Shown one piece after another: positions 1 to 8,366 of a stretch of DNA of 47,109 bases (the stretch's first letter is position 1; every line of letters starts with the position of its first letter). Source of the DNA: Bacillota bacterium (lineage in GTDB: Bacteria > Bacillota > UBA994); NCBI GenBank assembly GCA_009773495.1, contig WSXW01000015.1:1-47109 (forward strand), read 5' to 3'. Below the pieces are notes generated by a model. The model was given only the letters and a program-made list of their open reading frames with translations. It was not told the origin of the DNA and ran no database searches. Position numbers and translations under genes: made by a program.

Positions 1-67
1 CTACACTATGCACACGCCATCCATTATCTTTCATGACCGTCATCTTTGGCAACAAAAAAGCACCCTC

Positions 68-472
68 TTACCGACAGGTAAGATGAGTGCCAACACCTAG
101 GTCGCCCTCAAGTGCTTCTCCGCCCTCAATCGAGAGAAGAGCACCAATTTTATTTTCACGGCGGGCTGACTCGAGGTCCGCTGAAGACAAGATTAGAGAC
201 ATTTCGTCCTTGTTTTCGGCTAGCTCATTATAGAAGCAATCAGACAATTGCAGTGTCCTTTTTAAAGCGTGATCTGGCTTAAACTGAGGTTCTATGTAGA
301 CCGCAAAAAACTGGAGATTAACTCCGCCTTTTAGTAGGCGGGGAATATCAACGTGGCCTTCTTCGTGAGCATCACGCAAGCGATAGGCCCCACGGGAACG
401 AATAACCTTGAGCATGGTGTCACAGTGAGTGTCAACTACTAAGGAGTCATTATGAAGTTCTCTATAATTCAA
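68..472 (-). pseudogene. Membrane dipeptidase (peptidase M19) N-terminal fragment, interrupted
   Basis: The fragment matches the start of a zinc-dependent M19 (renal-type) dipeptidase. It has the metal-binding HCD in VVDTHCDT near residues 13-19 and the metal-bridging Glu of SIEGGEAL near residue 116. A TTG start at 472 is preferred over the ATG at 490 because AGGAGGT lies just upstream of it. The family is roughly 300 residues or longer, but this frame stops after about 134 residues, just past EGDLGV. None of the three frames from there to the window edge continues with M19-like sequence. The gene therefore looks interrupted by foreign sequence or a rearrangement rather than by a simple frameshift. 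It follows ymdB by about 75 bases. A tiny open frame begins with ATG at 43 and runs off the window; it is too short to identify. Confidence 0.75.
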
Positions 473-545
473 TGTTGCACCTCCTACCATTTAGGGTATC
501 TATTCCACTGCTAGCTTACTGAATCCATGTAAACAAAACAAGTAA

Positions 546-1331
546 TTAGACAATCTTTAAAATGCGTTCTGGGGCTGTCGTAGCACGTCGAGTGCGGAGA
601 TCAAACCGAAATAACACTGCACATAGGAAGCCTTGCCCCTCGGCTACAGTGAACTTAGCGGGTAGCCCTGTCAGGAAACGGCTGACAACCACATCAACCT
701 CGACTCCCAGCACCGAGATGTACGGTCCACACATGCCCACGTCGGTAAGGTAGGCTGTGCCCTGGGGTAGCAAGCGTTCGTCTGCTGTCTGCACGTGGGT
801 ATGCGTCCCTACTACTGCAGCAACTCTCCCGTCAAGATAAAAACCCAGTGCCATCTTTTCCGAAGTTGCCTCGGCGTGAAAGTCAATAAATGTTAATGTT
901 CCTTCTGGCAATCTCCCTAAAGCGGCGTCTATCCCGCGGAATGGGCAATCAACAGGCGGCATAAAGGTACGGCCCATAGCATTAATTACTGCAAACGGCA
1001 CGGGAGGCGACCCCACCTCGGTCAGGAATATGCCGTTCCCAGGTGTGCCTGGAGGATAGTTAACAGGGCGAAGAATGCGTGGGTAGTCATCAATAAAATC
1101 TAGGATTTCTTTCTTATCCCAGATGTGATTTCCTCCCGTCAGGAGGTCTATCCCTGAGTCAAACAAATCTTGGGCGACGTCACGCGTTAAACCTGTACCA
1201 TGTGCTGCATTTTCACCATTAGCTATGACGTAATCCACCTTATGCTCGCGTTTTAGCTGCGGTAAGAGCTTCTTAACTATATCTCTACCACATTTTCCAA
1301 CAATATCCCCAAGAAATAACACTGTAAACAT
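546..1331 (-). CDS. ymdB: YmdB family metallophosphoesterase (2',3'-cNMP phosphodiesterase)
   Basis: A 261-residue cytoplasmic dimetal phosphoesterase of the YmdB/TIGR00282 family, full length. Visible metal-site motifs are GDIVG at residues 8-12, NGEN near 38-41, GGNHIWDK near 66-73, DFHAEATSEK in the middle, and GTHTHVQTAD. In Bacillus, YmdB hydrolyses 2',3'-cyclic nucleotides, binds RNase Y and affects biofilm and motility decisions. Here it lies directly downstream of rny, as in Bacillus, which supports a shared RNA-turnover role. AGGAGGG sits five bases before the ATG. A hairpin terminator separates it from rny, so it may depend on read-through or a weak promoter of its own. Confidence 0.95.
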   Translation of the reverse strand: MFTVLFLGDIVGKCGRDIVKKLLPQLKREHKVDYVIANGENAAHGTGLTRDVAQDLFDSGIDLLTGGNHIWDKKEILDFIDDYPRILRPVNYPPGTPGNGIFLTEVGSPPVPFAVINAMGRTFMPPVDCPFRGIDAALGRLPEGTLTFIDFHAEATSEKMALGFYLDGRVAAVVGTHTHVQTADERLLPQGTAYLTDVGMCGPYISVLGVEVDVVVSRFLTGLPAKFTVAEGQGFLCAVLFRFDLRTRRATTAPERILKIV

Positions 1332-1346
1332 GGAAGCCCTCCTATA

Positions 1347-1374
1347 ATCAAAAGCCGAGCAAGAGCTCGGCTTT
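1347..1374 (-). terminator. Intrinsic terminator after rny
   Basis: On the minus strand a 9-bp perfect stem (AAAGCCGAG / CTCGGCTTT) with a six-base loop is followed by a short T-rich tail. It starts just after the rny stop and ends just before the ymdB SD. Confidence 0.75.
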
Positions 1375-1380
1375 AATACG

Positions 1381-2919
1381 CTACTTCGCTAATTCAACAG
1401 CCCTAGTTTCCCTAATAACAGTAACTTTAATCTGCCCGGGATACTCTAGTTCATTCTCAATACGTTTAGTGATATCCCTTGCCATTCTCACTGCTGAGAG
1501 GTCATCAATCTTATCTGGTTTGACTATAACCCGCACCTCGCGGCCCGCTTGTATCGCATAAACCTTATCAACGCCTTCAAATGAAGAACTAATTTCCTCC
1601 AGTTTCTGTAAACGCTTGATGTAGTTTTCAAGACTCTCGCGCCTTGCTCCAGGTCTAGCCGCAGATATTGCGTCTGCAGCAGCCACTAGAACAGCTTCAA
1701 CCGATTGCGCCTCGATGTCTCCGTGATGAGCAGCGATAGCATTTACCACAGCGGGATTCTCGCGGTACTTTTTAGCTATTTCTGCTCCGATAGAGACATG
1801 GGGGCCTTCAATCTCATGGTCAATGGCCTTGCCAATATCATGCAGCAAACCAGCACGTTTAGCCAGATGAATGTCTAAGCCCAGTTCAGCTGCCATAAGT
1901 CCTGATAAGTGGGCAACCTCCAAGGAGTGCTTAAGAACATTCTGTCCGTAACTGGTGCGGTAACGCAAGCGACCAAGCAGCTTAATTAACTCGGGGTTGA
2001 GGTTGTGAATGCCAGTTTCAAATACGGCCTTCTCGCCTTCTTCGCGAATACGCTGTTCGACTTCCTTCTGAGCCTTTTCCACCATCTCCTCGATACGAGC
2101 AGGGTGAATACGGCCATCGACAATAAGTCGTTCCAAAGCTATACGAGCTACCTCTCGACGAACAGGATCAAACCCAGATAGAATAACCGCCTCTGGCGTG
2201 TCATCAATGATCAAATCTACACCCGTAAGGGTTTCGAGTGCGCGGATGTTACGTCCCTCACGACCTATAATACGGCCCTTCATCTCGTCGTTGGGCAATG
2301 CAACTACTGATACAGTGGTTTCAGCCACATGGTCGGCGGCACAGCGCTGAATGGCCAAGGTGATAATCTCCCGCGCTCGCTTGTCAGCTTCCTCGCGGGT
2401 TTGAGCCTCAACCTCTTTGATTATAACTGCTGCCTCATGGCGTATTTCACGTTCAATATTAGCCAAGAGTATATTACGGGCCTCTTCGTTTGACAAACCC
2501 GATACTCTCTCCAGCTCAGTTTGTTGCTTCTGCACTAACTCCTCAGCACGCTCCTTGAGCTTCTGAAGGTCTATATCTTTGCGTGAGAGCTGCTCTTCCT
2601 TGCGTTCGAGCTGCTCCATCTTCTTGTCTAGACTTTCGTCCTTTTGCGTCACTCTACGCTCTAAGCGCTGTACTTCGTTGCGACGCTCTTTTACGTCACG
2701 GTCGAACTCCATGCGTAGGCGATATACTTCGTCCTTGGCTTCAAGAACTGCCTCGCGTCTCTTAGCTTCTGCCTGTTTTTTTGCATCTTCCAAAAGAGAT
2801 TTTGCGACAACTTCAGCTTCGCCAATGACCTTTTCGCCTACTCGCTTGCGGTATAGATAGCCACCAAATGCGGCGGCAGGTATTCCTATTATTGCAATTG
2901 CTAATGCTATAAACTCGAT
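1381..2919 (-). CDS. rny: Ribonuclease Y (with apparent AUC start)
   Basis: Membrane-anchored endoribonuclease that initiates mRNA decay in Gram-positive bacteria. From the N-terminus: a transmembrane helix (residues about 3-24, rich in Ile/Ala), a long charged coiled coil, a KH domain with [12 protein letters not shown], and an HD domain with HSLEVAHL and LLHDIGKA. The first ordinary start codon is the TTG at 2793, but that removes the membrane helix. In-frame translation upstream is clearly RNase Y (helix followed by [14 protein letters not shown]). It reaches an ATC at 2919-2917, eight bases after AAGGAGG, giving 512 residues versus about 520 in Bacillus. No ATG, GTG or TTG exists in that frame near the SD. 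The start is therefore either a genuine non-canonical AUC or a base error. YmdB, a known RNase Y partner, follows. Confidence 0.9.
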   Translation of the reverse strand: MEFIALAIAIIGIPAAAFGGYLYRKRVGEKVIGEAEVVAKSLLEDAKKQAEAKRREAVLEAKDEVYRLRMEFDRDVKERRNEVQRLERRVTQKDESLDKKMEQLERKEEQLSRKDIDLQKLKERAEELVQKQQTELERVSGLSNEEARNILLANIEREIRHEAAVIIKEVEAQTREEADKRAREIITLAIQRCAADHVAETTVSVVALPNDEMKGRIIGREGRNIRALETLTGVDLIIDDTPEAVILSGFDPVRREVARIALERLIVDGRIHPARIEEMVEKAQKEVEQRIREEGEKAVFETGIHNLNPELIKLLGRLRYRTSYGQNVLKHSLEVAHLSGLMAAELGLDIHLAKRAGLLHDIGKAIDHEIEGPHVSIGAEIAKKYRENPAVVNAIAAHHGDIEAQSVEAVLVAAADAISAARPGARRESLENYIKRLQKLEEISSSFEGVDKVYAIQAGREVRVIVKPDKIDDLSAVRMARDITKRIENELEYPGQIKVTVIRETRAVELAK

Positions 2920-2935
2920 ATACTTATCCTCCTTT

Positions 2936-2965
2936 CTAAGCGACTCTCAGGGTATAGACAGTCGC
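2936..2965. repeat. Short inverted repeat in the rny upstream region
   Basis: Arms GCGACT and AGTCGC flank an 18-base spacer just upstream of the rny SD. The spacer contains TATACC on the minus strand, a poor -10 candidate. It may be a promoter-proximal operator or mRNA hairpin; the evidence is weak. Confidence 0.3.
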
Positions 2966-2976
2966 CACACGACTAC

Positions 2977-3001
2977 AAAAAAAGACCGAGAACCCTCGGC
3001 C
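2977..3001 (-). terminator. Intrinsic terminator downstream of recX
   Basis: On the minus strand CCGAG-GGTT-CTCGG is followed by TCTTTTTTT. It closes the recA-recX unit ahead of rny. Confidence 0.85.
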
Positions 3002-3081
3002 AGCTAAGGTGATCCTTTGCTAATCAATAAGGGCAATGAACTGCGACAGCGCAGAGAGAATTTCTACTCTCTGGGAATATT

Positions 3082-3540
3082 CTAGCTGTCTATTGGTTCA
3101 TTGTCAAGATGAAGGACAGCGTGCACATGCAAGCGAGAAAAACCCTGCCTCCATAAGTAGCGTTCAATGTATATCTTGTCTCGCCCTCGTGCTGCGAGGT
3201 GCTCTGTCAGGCCCTTAACCACAGCACATTCGTCTACTTCAGCTCGATAGCTACTCAGGGTAGCATCGATGAGCTCACGGTTGATCCCGCGTCGATGAAG
3301 CTCCTGCTGTAGGCGGATTATACCTTTATCGCGCTTAAGCAAAGCAGAAGCGAGAAAAGACTCTGCCACACGACGATCATCAAGGTAGCCCTTGCCCGAG
3401 AACTCCTCGCACAAGGGCTCGATCTCCTCTGTTGGGAAGCCACGCATCCTAAGCTTTTCTACTAGTTCCTGCTGACTATGTTCGTGAAAAGATAGGAGCC
3501 GCAAGGCCACTGAACGGATATCTTTATTCTTCAAATGCAT
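3082..3540 (-). CDS. recX: RecX regulatory protein
   Basis: A 152-residue RecX family protein, which binds RecA filaments and modulates recombinase activity. It shows the family's repeated three-helix modules: [19 protein letters not shown], then the signature [12 protein letters not shown], and a basic C-terminal repeat. The length is typical. The start lies inside the last codons of recA (17-base overlap), so it is translationally coupled and shares the LexA-controlled promoter. Only a weak SD is seen. An intrinsic terminator follows about 80 bases downstream. Confidence 0.93.
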   Translation of the reverse strand: MHLKNKDIRSVALRLLSFHEHSQQELVEKLRMRGFPTEEIEPLCEEFSGKGYLDDRRVAESFLASALLKRDKGIIRLQQELHRRGINRELIDATLSSYRAEVDECAVVKGLTEHLAARGRDKIYIERYLWRQGFSRLHVHAVLHLDNEPIDS

Positions 3541-4552
3541 CCCCGCTAGTCTTTAAGGCAACAGCCTTCCCTAGCTTAAGGCTATCGCGAATTCTCGCTT
3601 CGATCTGCTGGGTAATCTCAGGGTGCTCACGGAAATACTGTTTAGCATTCTCCCGCCCTTGGCCTAAGCGCTCGTCACCATACGAGTACCAAGCGCCACT
3701 CTTAATAACAATGTCCATATCGGTAGCAGTATCGAGCACACAACCCTCGCGGGAGATGCCTTCGCCATACATAATGTCAAACTCAGCTTGACGGAAAGGC
3801 GGAGCAACCTTATTCTTTACCACCTTAACCCTAGTGCGATTACCCACCACTTCTGTCCCTGACTTAATCGCTTCCACCCGGCGCACCTCTAAACGCACTG
3901 AGGCGTAAAACTTTAAGGCCCGCCCGCCAGGTGTCGTTTCGGGGCTTCCAAACATAACGCCGACTTTTTCACGGAGCTGATTGATGAATATAGCCGTTGT
4001 CTTGGATTTGCTGATGGCGCCAGCTAGTTTACGCAAAGCCTGTGACATGAGACGTGCCTGTAAACCCACATGGGCATCACCCATCTCACCCTCAATCTCA
4101 GCACGAGGAACCAAAGCCGCCACTGAGTCAACGACGACTACATCTACGGCACCGCTACGAACCAATGCCTCGGCAATCTCTAAAGCCTGTTCTCCTGTAT
4201 CAGGCTGAGAAACCAGCAACTCCTCAAGGTTAACGCCCAACTTGCGGGCGTAGCCCGGGTCGAGAGAATGCTCTGCATCAATAAATGCTGCAATCCCGCC
4301 AGCTTTTTGAGCCTCGGCAATAATGTGTAAAGAAACAGTGGTCTTACCACCCGACTCCGGCCCATATATCTCTATTATGCGGCCGCGCGGCACTCCTCCT
4401 AAACCTATCGCGATGTCTAAGGATAATGCACCGGTAGGAATTACCTCAAGTGCGAGTTTGTCCTGGTCTCCGCCTAGACGCATAACGGCGCCCTTGCCAA
4501 ATTGTTTCTCTATTTGGTGCAGGGCCATTTCCAAAGCTTTTTTCTTTTCCAT
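3524..4552 (-). CDS. recA: Recombinase RecA
   Basis: A 342-residue RecA, the ATP-dependent strand-exchange protein that also activates LexA self-cleavage. Walker A GPESGGKT is at residues 64-71. The DNA-binding loops and the conserved [13 protein letters not shown] segment are present. AGGAGG precedes the ATG by nine bases. The upstream region carries a sigma-A promoter overlapped by a Gram-positive SOS box, so damage induction is expected. recX overlaps the 3' end and cinA lies upstream, an arrangement common in Firmicutes. Confidence 0.99.
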   Translation of the reverse strand: MEKKKALEMALHQIEKQFGKGAVMRLGGDQDKLALEVIPTGALSLDIAIGLGGVPRGRIIEIYGPESGGKTTVSLHIIAEAQKAGGIAAFIDAEHSLDPGYARKLGVNLEELLVSQPDTGEQALEIAEALVRSGAVDVVVVDSVAALVPRAEIEGEMGDAHVGLQARLMSQALRKLAGAISKSKTTAIFINQLREKVGVMFGSPETTPGGRALKFYASVRLEVRRVEAIKSGTEVVGNRTRVKVVKNKVAPPFRQAEFDIMYGEGISREGCVLDTATDMDIVIKSGAWYSYGDERLGQGRENAKQYFREHPEITQQIEARIRDSLKLGKAVALKTSGDAFEE

Positions 4553-4582
4553 AACCGGAGCCTCCTATTCCAAACTAGTGTA

Positions 4583-4611
4583 ATTATATCTTATCGAACA
4601 GTTGTTCGCAA
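4583..4611 (-). promoter_or_regulatory. recA sigma-A promoter
   Basis: On the minus strand, TTGCGA (4611-4606) and TATAAT (4588-4583) are separated by exactly 17 bases, about 30 bases upstream of the recA start. Confidence 0.8.
4595..4608. promoter_or_regulatory. LexA/DinR operator (SOS box)
   Basis: CGAACAGTTGTTCG is a match to the Bacillus-type SOS box CGAAC-N4-GTTCG with both half-sites perfect. It lies between, and touches, the -35 and -10 elements of the recA promoter, so LexA binding would block polymerase. Confidence 0.9.
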
Positions 4612-4658
4612 TACTTTTGTTAACTAAAACTGTGCAGAGATCTATAGGCTGCATACCC

Positions 4659-5897
4659 CTATCCTCTCAGCAAGAGTAGTAATTGGCGGATGGCTTCCTT
4701 AGCCGCCCGTTCTTTGATGGCCGCCCTGTCCCCTCTTAAGTTAAGGCGGACGACATTATTCTTTCCCCTGCACCCCACAGCAACAAAGACTGTGCCTACC
4801 GGCTTTTCTACGGTCCCCCCGCTAGGACCTGCAATACCTGTAATAGCTATGGCAGCGTCGGTCCTAAAGGCTCCTAGCGCACCCTCTAGCATCTCACGAG
4901 CGCACTGCTCAGAAACTGCTCCATGAGAGAGCAATGTATCTAGTGAGACTCCGAGCATTGTCTCCTTAACATTGTTAGCATAGGCCACTACCCCACCCAT
5001 GTAGGATAAACTCGAACCTGGTTCATTAGTGATCATATGGCCGACCAGCCCGCCAGTACATGATTCAGCTACGGAAAGAGAGTAGTTTGAGGTAGCAAGC
5101 TGTTGAAGCAACGCCGAAGCGAGGGTGCAGGCATCCTCACCAAAGATATGTGAGCCTAAGCGCGAGACTATCTCTCCTTTGACTGGAGCCATAATGACTG
5201 CGGCTTCAGTTAAGGATGATGCCCGCGTAGTCAGCCTAACATCTATTTCACCCAGGCGACTATATAGGGCAATAGTGGGGTTAGTTTGACGGTCGATGAG
5301 ATCGGCTAAAAGCTCTGCCACTGCCGACTCCCCAATTCCCGAACACCTCAGAGTACTAGAGAAGAAGCTTCCTTGGGTTAATTTGTGTTCACGCATGATA
5401 GGAACTACTGCCTCATTAAACATCGGCTGCAATTCACGTGGTGGTCCCGGCAGCAGAAACACTAATTTGCCATTACTAACGGGGATACAAATACCAGGTG
5501 CTGTCCCTTTAGGGTTAGGGAGTGCAAATCCGCCTTCTGGCACATGGGCTTGACGCAGATTATTCTGTGGCATGACTCTGCCCACAAACTGATTTTGCAG
5601 TACAGTAACCGCCTCATCGTCTAGTACCAATTCTCGCCCTAAAGCCTTTGCTACACTCTCCCGTGTCAAATCATCTTCCGTTGGCCCGAGTCCTCCCGAG
5701 AGGATCACCACGTCAGAGCGCTCTAAAGCTCGCAGAAATGTCTCACACAAGCGCTGTTCATTGTCTCCTACCACGTTCTGATAAAACAGGTTGATACCTA
5801 ACTCCGCTAATGAACTTGATAAAAACTGGGCATTGGTATTAAGAATCTGACCTAAGTTCAGCTCTGTTCCTACACTTATAATTTCTGCTATGGACAT
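4659..5897 (-). CDS. cinA: CinA family protein (nucleotide pyrophosphatase/NMN amidase)
   Basis: A 412-residue CinA. The N-terminal half is a MoCF-like domain with ISVGTELNLGQ and LSGGLGPTEDD. The C-terminal half is a PncC/CinA amidase-like domain with SVAESCTGGLVG and ITGIAGPSGGT. Family members act on ADP-ribose and/or deamidate NMN in pyridine nucleotide recycling; which activities hold here is inferred. The start is the ATG at 5897, preceded by GAGGAGGTGTGACT. An upstream in-frame extension to 6005 would run through the terminator of the preceding gene and is rejected. It immediately precedes recA, as in many Firmicutes. Confidence 0.95.
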   Translation of the reverse strand: MSIAEIISVGTELNLGQILNTNAQFLSSSLAELGINLFYQNVVGDNEQRLCETFLRALERSDVVILSGGLGPTEDDLTRESVAKALGRELVLDDEAVTVLQNQFVGRVMPQNNLRQAHVPEGGFALPNPKGTAPGICIPVSNGKLVFLLPGPPRELQPMFNEAVVPIMREHKLTQGSFFSSTLRCSGIGESAVAELLADLIDRQTNPTIALYSRLGEIDVRLTTRASSLTEAAVIMAPVKGEIVSRLGSHIFGEDACTLASALLQQLATSNYSLSVAESCTGGLVGHMITNEPGSSLSYMGGVVAYANNVKETMLGVSLDTLLSHGAVSEQCAREMLEGALGAFRTDAAIAITGIAGPSGGTVEKPVGTVFVAVGCRGKNNVVRLNLRGDRAAIKERAAKEAIRQLLLLLRG

Positions 5898-5923
5898 AGT
5901 CACACCTCCTCTATCAATATAAC

Positions 5924-5950
5924 AAAAAAAGCGGGCCTTATAAGCCCGCC
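5924..5950 (-). terminator. Intrinsic terminator after the FtsH-like gene
   Basis: On the minus strand, a GC-rich stem (GGCGGGC / GCCCGC around TTATAAG) is followed by TTTTTTTG. It lies between the FtsH-like gene and cinA. Confidence 0.85.
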
Positions 5951-5973
5951 TGCATAATTTGTTTGAATGGATG

Positions 5974-7443
5974 CTAACCTGCCATGAGTGTGCGAATCTC
6001 ATCACCCGACAATTTTTCTTGTTCTAACAGTACCGCTAGTACTGTGTGTATATTTTCCTGATATTCAGTAAGAACAGCTTTTGCCTTAGCCTCCGCCTCC
6101 CCTATAATCCCCTGCACAATTGAGTGTAGCACTGACTTAGGCACCAGACGTTCATCGACAATACCTAGCTCCGACATTCCGGCAGCAATCATCTTGAGGG
6201 CTACTTGGATGGCCTGCTGGTAGTCTCCCTGAGTACCTGTGCTACGGCTACCCTCAAATAGCTCTTCTGCCACTCCACCGGCCAACATCACAAGCAATTG
6301 CCCGCGCAGTAAGTCTTCGGTTTCGAGGTAGAGGTCTTGTTCAAGGCTGTGCCTTACATATCCTAGGGCTCCACCGCGTGACAAAATACTAATATTACTT
6401 ACGCTACCGGGGCGGACATGCTCAGCGGCAAAGGCATGGCCAAGCTCATGCAAAGCAATGCGCTTAAGTTCCTCGCTACCAGGACGACGGTCATGTCTTT
6501 CACCCATCATTACTTTGTCGATACTGTCTTCAAAGTGATTCTGGGCGATAACAGCATGACTGCTGCGCCACGCTAGGATAGCTGCTTCATTAGTCAAACT
6601 CTCTAGATGAGCTCCAGAAAAGCCGACCGTCTCAGCCGCGAGTTTTTCTAAATCAACGGCGTTATCCAATGGTTTTTTGCTGGTGTGCAGCTTTAGGATC
6701 TGCAGGCGCGCCTCTTTGTCCGGCAGGTCCACACGCACAATGCGGTCAAAGCGACCGGGCCGCGTTAAAGCAGGGTCAAGCATATCGGAACGGTTGGTTG
6801 CGCCAATGAGTAAGACGCTGCTCTCAGCATCTGCTTTAAGCCCATCCATCTCCACGAGGAGCTGATTTAAGGTTTGGTCATATTCCATGTGACTGGTAGT
6901 CTGACCACGCTTAGCGCCAAGTACGTCAATCTCGTCGATAAAAATAATGACACGGGGTTTACCCTCTTCTCTGGATAGTTGCTGGGCGCGAGAAAAAAGC
7001 TCCCGCACTCGCTGCGCACCGACACCGGCATACATCTCTATAAAGTCAGAGCCGGCTACAGATAGGAAGGCTGCATCAGTGTATGAGGCTGCCGCTTTCG
7101 CCAGCAGAGTCTTGCCAGTGCCAGGCGGGCCGCATAGCAAAAGGCCCTTCAGGGGGCGTATACCCATGCGGACGGCGGCTTGATCACTCTTAATAAAATT
7201 GAGAGCCTCACGTAGCTCCTGCTTGGCTGTATTTTGACCTCCAATGTCCTCAAAGGATATCTGATACTTTTGGCTTGATACTACGGCAGTTTTCTTCTTA
7301 GCCCCAGGCGGGTTCATGCCACGGAAATACAACGCCGCCCCTAGGCCCGCAAATATAAGGTAGGGTAAAACGTTAGTCCCAATGTAAACAAGAAACACTA
7401 TAGCGGCAATAGCAGCGCCTAGGATATTTTCCTTACGCTTCAT
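5974..7443 (-). CDS. FtsH-like membrane AAA+ zinc protease, short form
   Basis: A 489-residue protein with two closely spaced hydrophobic segments (residues about 8-22 and 25-41). An AAA+ module follows, with Walker A GPPGTGKT at 105-112, Walker B IIFIDEID at 166-173 and a second region of homology TNRSDMLDPALTRPGRFDR at 217-235. A peptidase M41 domain has HELGH at 332-336 and a likely third zinc ligand Asp near 407 in TGTQGDY. ATPase and protease sites therefore look intact. Housekeeping FtsH is about 600 or more residues with an extracytoplasmic domain between its two helices; here that domain is essentially missing. The pore-loop position reads YAG instead of the usual FVG. The ATG overlaps the stop of the upstream membrane-protein gene by four bases. 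A paralogue, not the main FtsH, is the likeliest reading. Confidence 0.9.
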   Translation of the reverse strand: MKRKENILGAAIAAIVFLVYIGTNVLPYLIFAGLGAALYFRGMNPPGAKKKTAVVSSQKYQISFEDIGGQNTAKQELREALNFIKSDQAAVRMGIRPLKGLLLCGPPGTGKTLLAKAAASYTDAAFLSVAGSDFIEMYAGVGAQRVRELFSRAQQLSREEGKPRVIIFIDEIDVLGAKRGQTTSHMEYDQTLNQLLVEMDGLKADAESSVLLIGATNRSDMLDPALTRPGRFDRIVRVDLPDKEARLQILKLHTSKKPLDNAVDLEKLAAETVGFSGAHLESLTNEAAILAWRSSHAVIAQNHFEDSIDKVMMGERHDRRPGSEELKRIALHELGHAFAAEHVRPGSVSNISILSRGGALGYVRHSLEQDLYLETEDLLRGQLLVMLAGGVAEELFEGSRSTGTQGDYQQAIQVALKMIAAGMSELGIVDERLVPKSVLHSIVQGIIGEAEAKAKAVLTEYQENIHTVLAVLLEQEKLSGDEIRTLMAG

Positions 7444-7958
7444 TTAGCCGTCACCTCCAAGGCCACGACACGGTACAAGTATGCATCGCCATAATGTAGT
7501 TGCAAGTAGATTGCCTCACTATCAACTTCAAGGCGATATTCAGACAGGCCTGCGTCCTTAACTGCATTTAAAAAACTATCGTTCATCTTAACAAAAGTAC
7601 CGTTAACTCTAGCTTCGAACAAGGCAAAATGGAGCTCATCATATAGCTCGTCTAGGAATTCATCACCGTTATCCATAAATATAACCTGTGTTGTAGGTTG
7701 CATTTTTTTGACGGTAGCATTAATTCTCCGTGCGGTTTCCGCAAACCGCGGTACATTTTTTATCTTTACTTCTACTCGAGAGTTGCGTCCATCACTGTGA
7801 AATACTGCGTCTTCTACTGCCTCATCTTGCCTAAGCACCTGAATAAGCGGCCTCTCAACCGCTGTTCTGTGCCACATGTAATTACCTAGTAGCAGTATAA
7901 TTAAGGTCGCAGCAAATCCAGCGACGATAGGCTTCCAGTTAAATTTCTGCCAGTTCAT
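7440..7958 (-). CDS. Hypothetical membrane-anchored protein coupled to the FtsH-like protease
   Basis: A 172-residue protein with one N-terminal membrane helix (residues about 11-27) and a soluble remainder expected outside the membrane. There is no family I recognise. The soluble part is mixed alpha/beta and acidic, with DNGDEFLDELYDELHF in the middle. AGGAGGT lies seven bases before the ATG. Its stop overlaps the start of the FtsH-like gene by four bases (ATGA type), so the two are translationally coupled. I infer that it is a substrate adaptor, regulator or missing extracytoplasmic domain for that protease; no sequence motif proves this. Confidence 0.8.
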   Translation of the reverse strand: MNWQKFNWKPIVAGFAATLIILLLGNYMWHRTAVERPLIQVLRQDEAVEDAVFHSDGRNSRVEVKIKNVPRFAETARRINATVKKMQPTTQVIFMDNGDEFLDELYDELHFALFEARVNGTFVKMNDSFLNAVKDAGLSEYRLEVDSEAIYLQLHYGDAYLYRVVALEVTAK

Positions 7959-8000
7959 TTGCGACCTCCTGTTTACATAAGATATTTATAGTATAACACA

Positions 8001-8258
8001 TTAACTATGCGCCATTAGATAGAAAAAATAGGGGGCGTGACATATGATATCTAGGTCAAACGCAGCCTCAAGAAATAGGCACATGCACAGAGGAGTTTTA
8101 TCTTCCTCAATGTACCTTCGAACAGATCCACACTTGAACTCGGGGGTACATGTAATCCGTGTACCGGCAGCCCTTAGAACACTCTCGTTCTCCAAAAGCT
8201 TTTTTTGCTCTTCTGCGCTGAAAATAACTACCATACGAACGTAACCTACACTTTCCAC
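8001..8258 (-). CDS. Small hypothetical protein
   Basis: An 85-codon open frame (GTG start at 8258, or ATG at 8234) with no good SD at either start. The middle, with a leucine/alanine helix followed by AGTRITCTPEFKCGS, faintly recalls the layout of DUF3343-like small proteins, but not enough for an assignment. Four cysteines are present. It sits at the edge of the decayed accessory region. It may be a real small gene, a remnant or a chance frame. Confidence 0.35.
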   Translation of the reverse strand: MESVGYVRMVVIFSAEEQKKLLENESVLRAAGTRITCTPEFKCGSVRRYIEEDKTPLCMCLFLEAAFDLDIICHAPYFFYLMAHS

Positions 8259-8287
8259 GTTAACTACTAATACCCCATGAAAAGGGA

Positions 8288-8330
8288 AACCCTCTTGATA
8301 GACTCCTTTCGGATGTCCATCAAGAGGGTT
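8288..8330. repeat. Long near-perfect hairpin
   Basis: Arms 8288-8303 and 8315-8330 pair over 12 bp (AACCCTCTTGAT / ATCAAGAGGGTT), then one mismatch, then 3 bp, with an 11-base loop. On the minus strand a pyrimidine-rich CCCTTTTC tail follows. It could be a bidirectional terminator or part of a mobile element. Confidence 0.6.
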
Positions 8331-8366
8331 CCAGCCTATTTATTGGGACAACTCTATTTGGATGCG

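Noticed and set aside
1381-2793. RNase Y starting at TTG 2793
   Set aside because: It would delete the conserved membrane anchor, which is encoded in frame just upstream, and there is no SD near 2793.
4659-6005. Longer CinA starting at 6005
   Set aside because: The extra N-terminus runs through the terminator at 5924-5950 and does not resemble CinA; the ATG at 5897 has a good SD.
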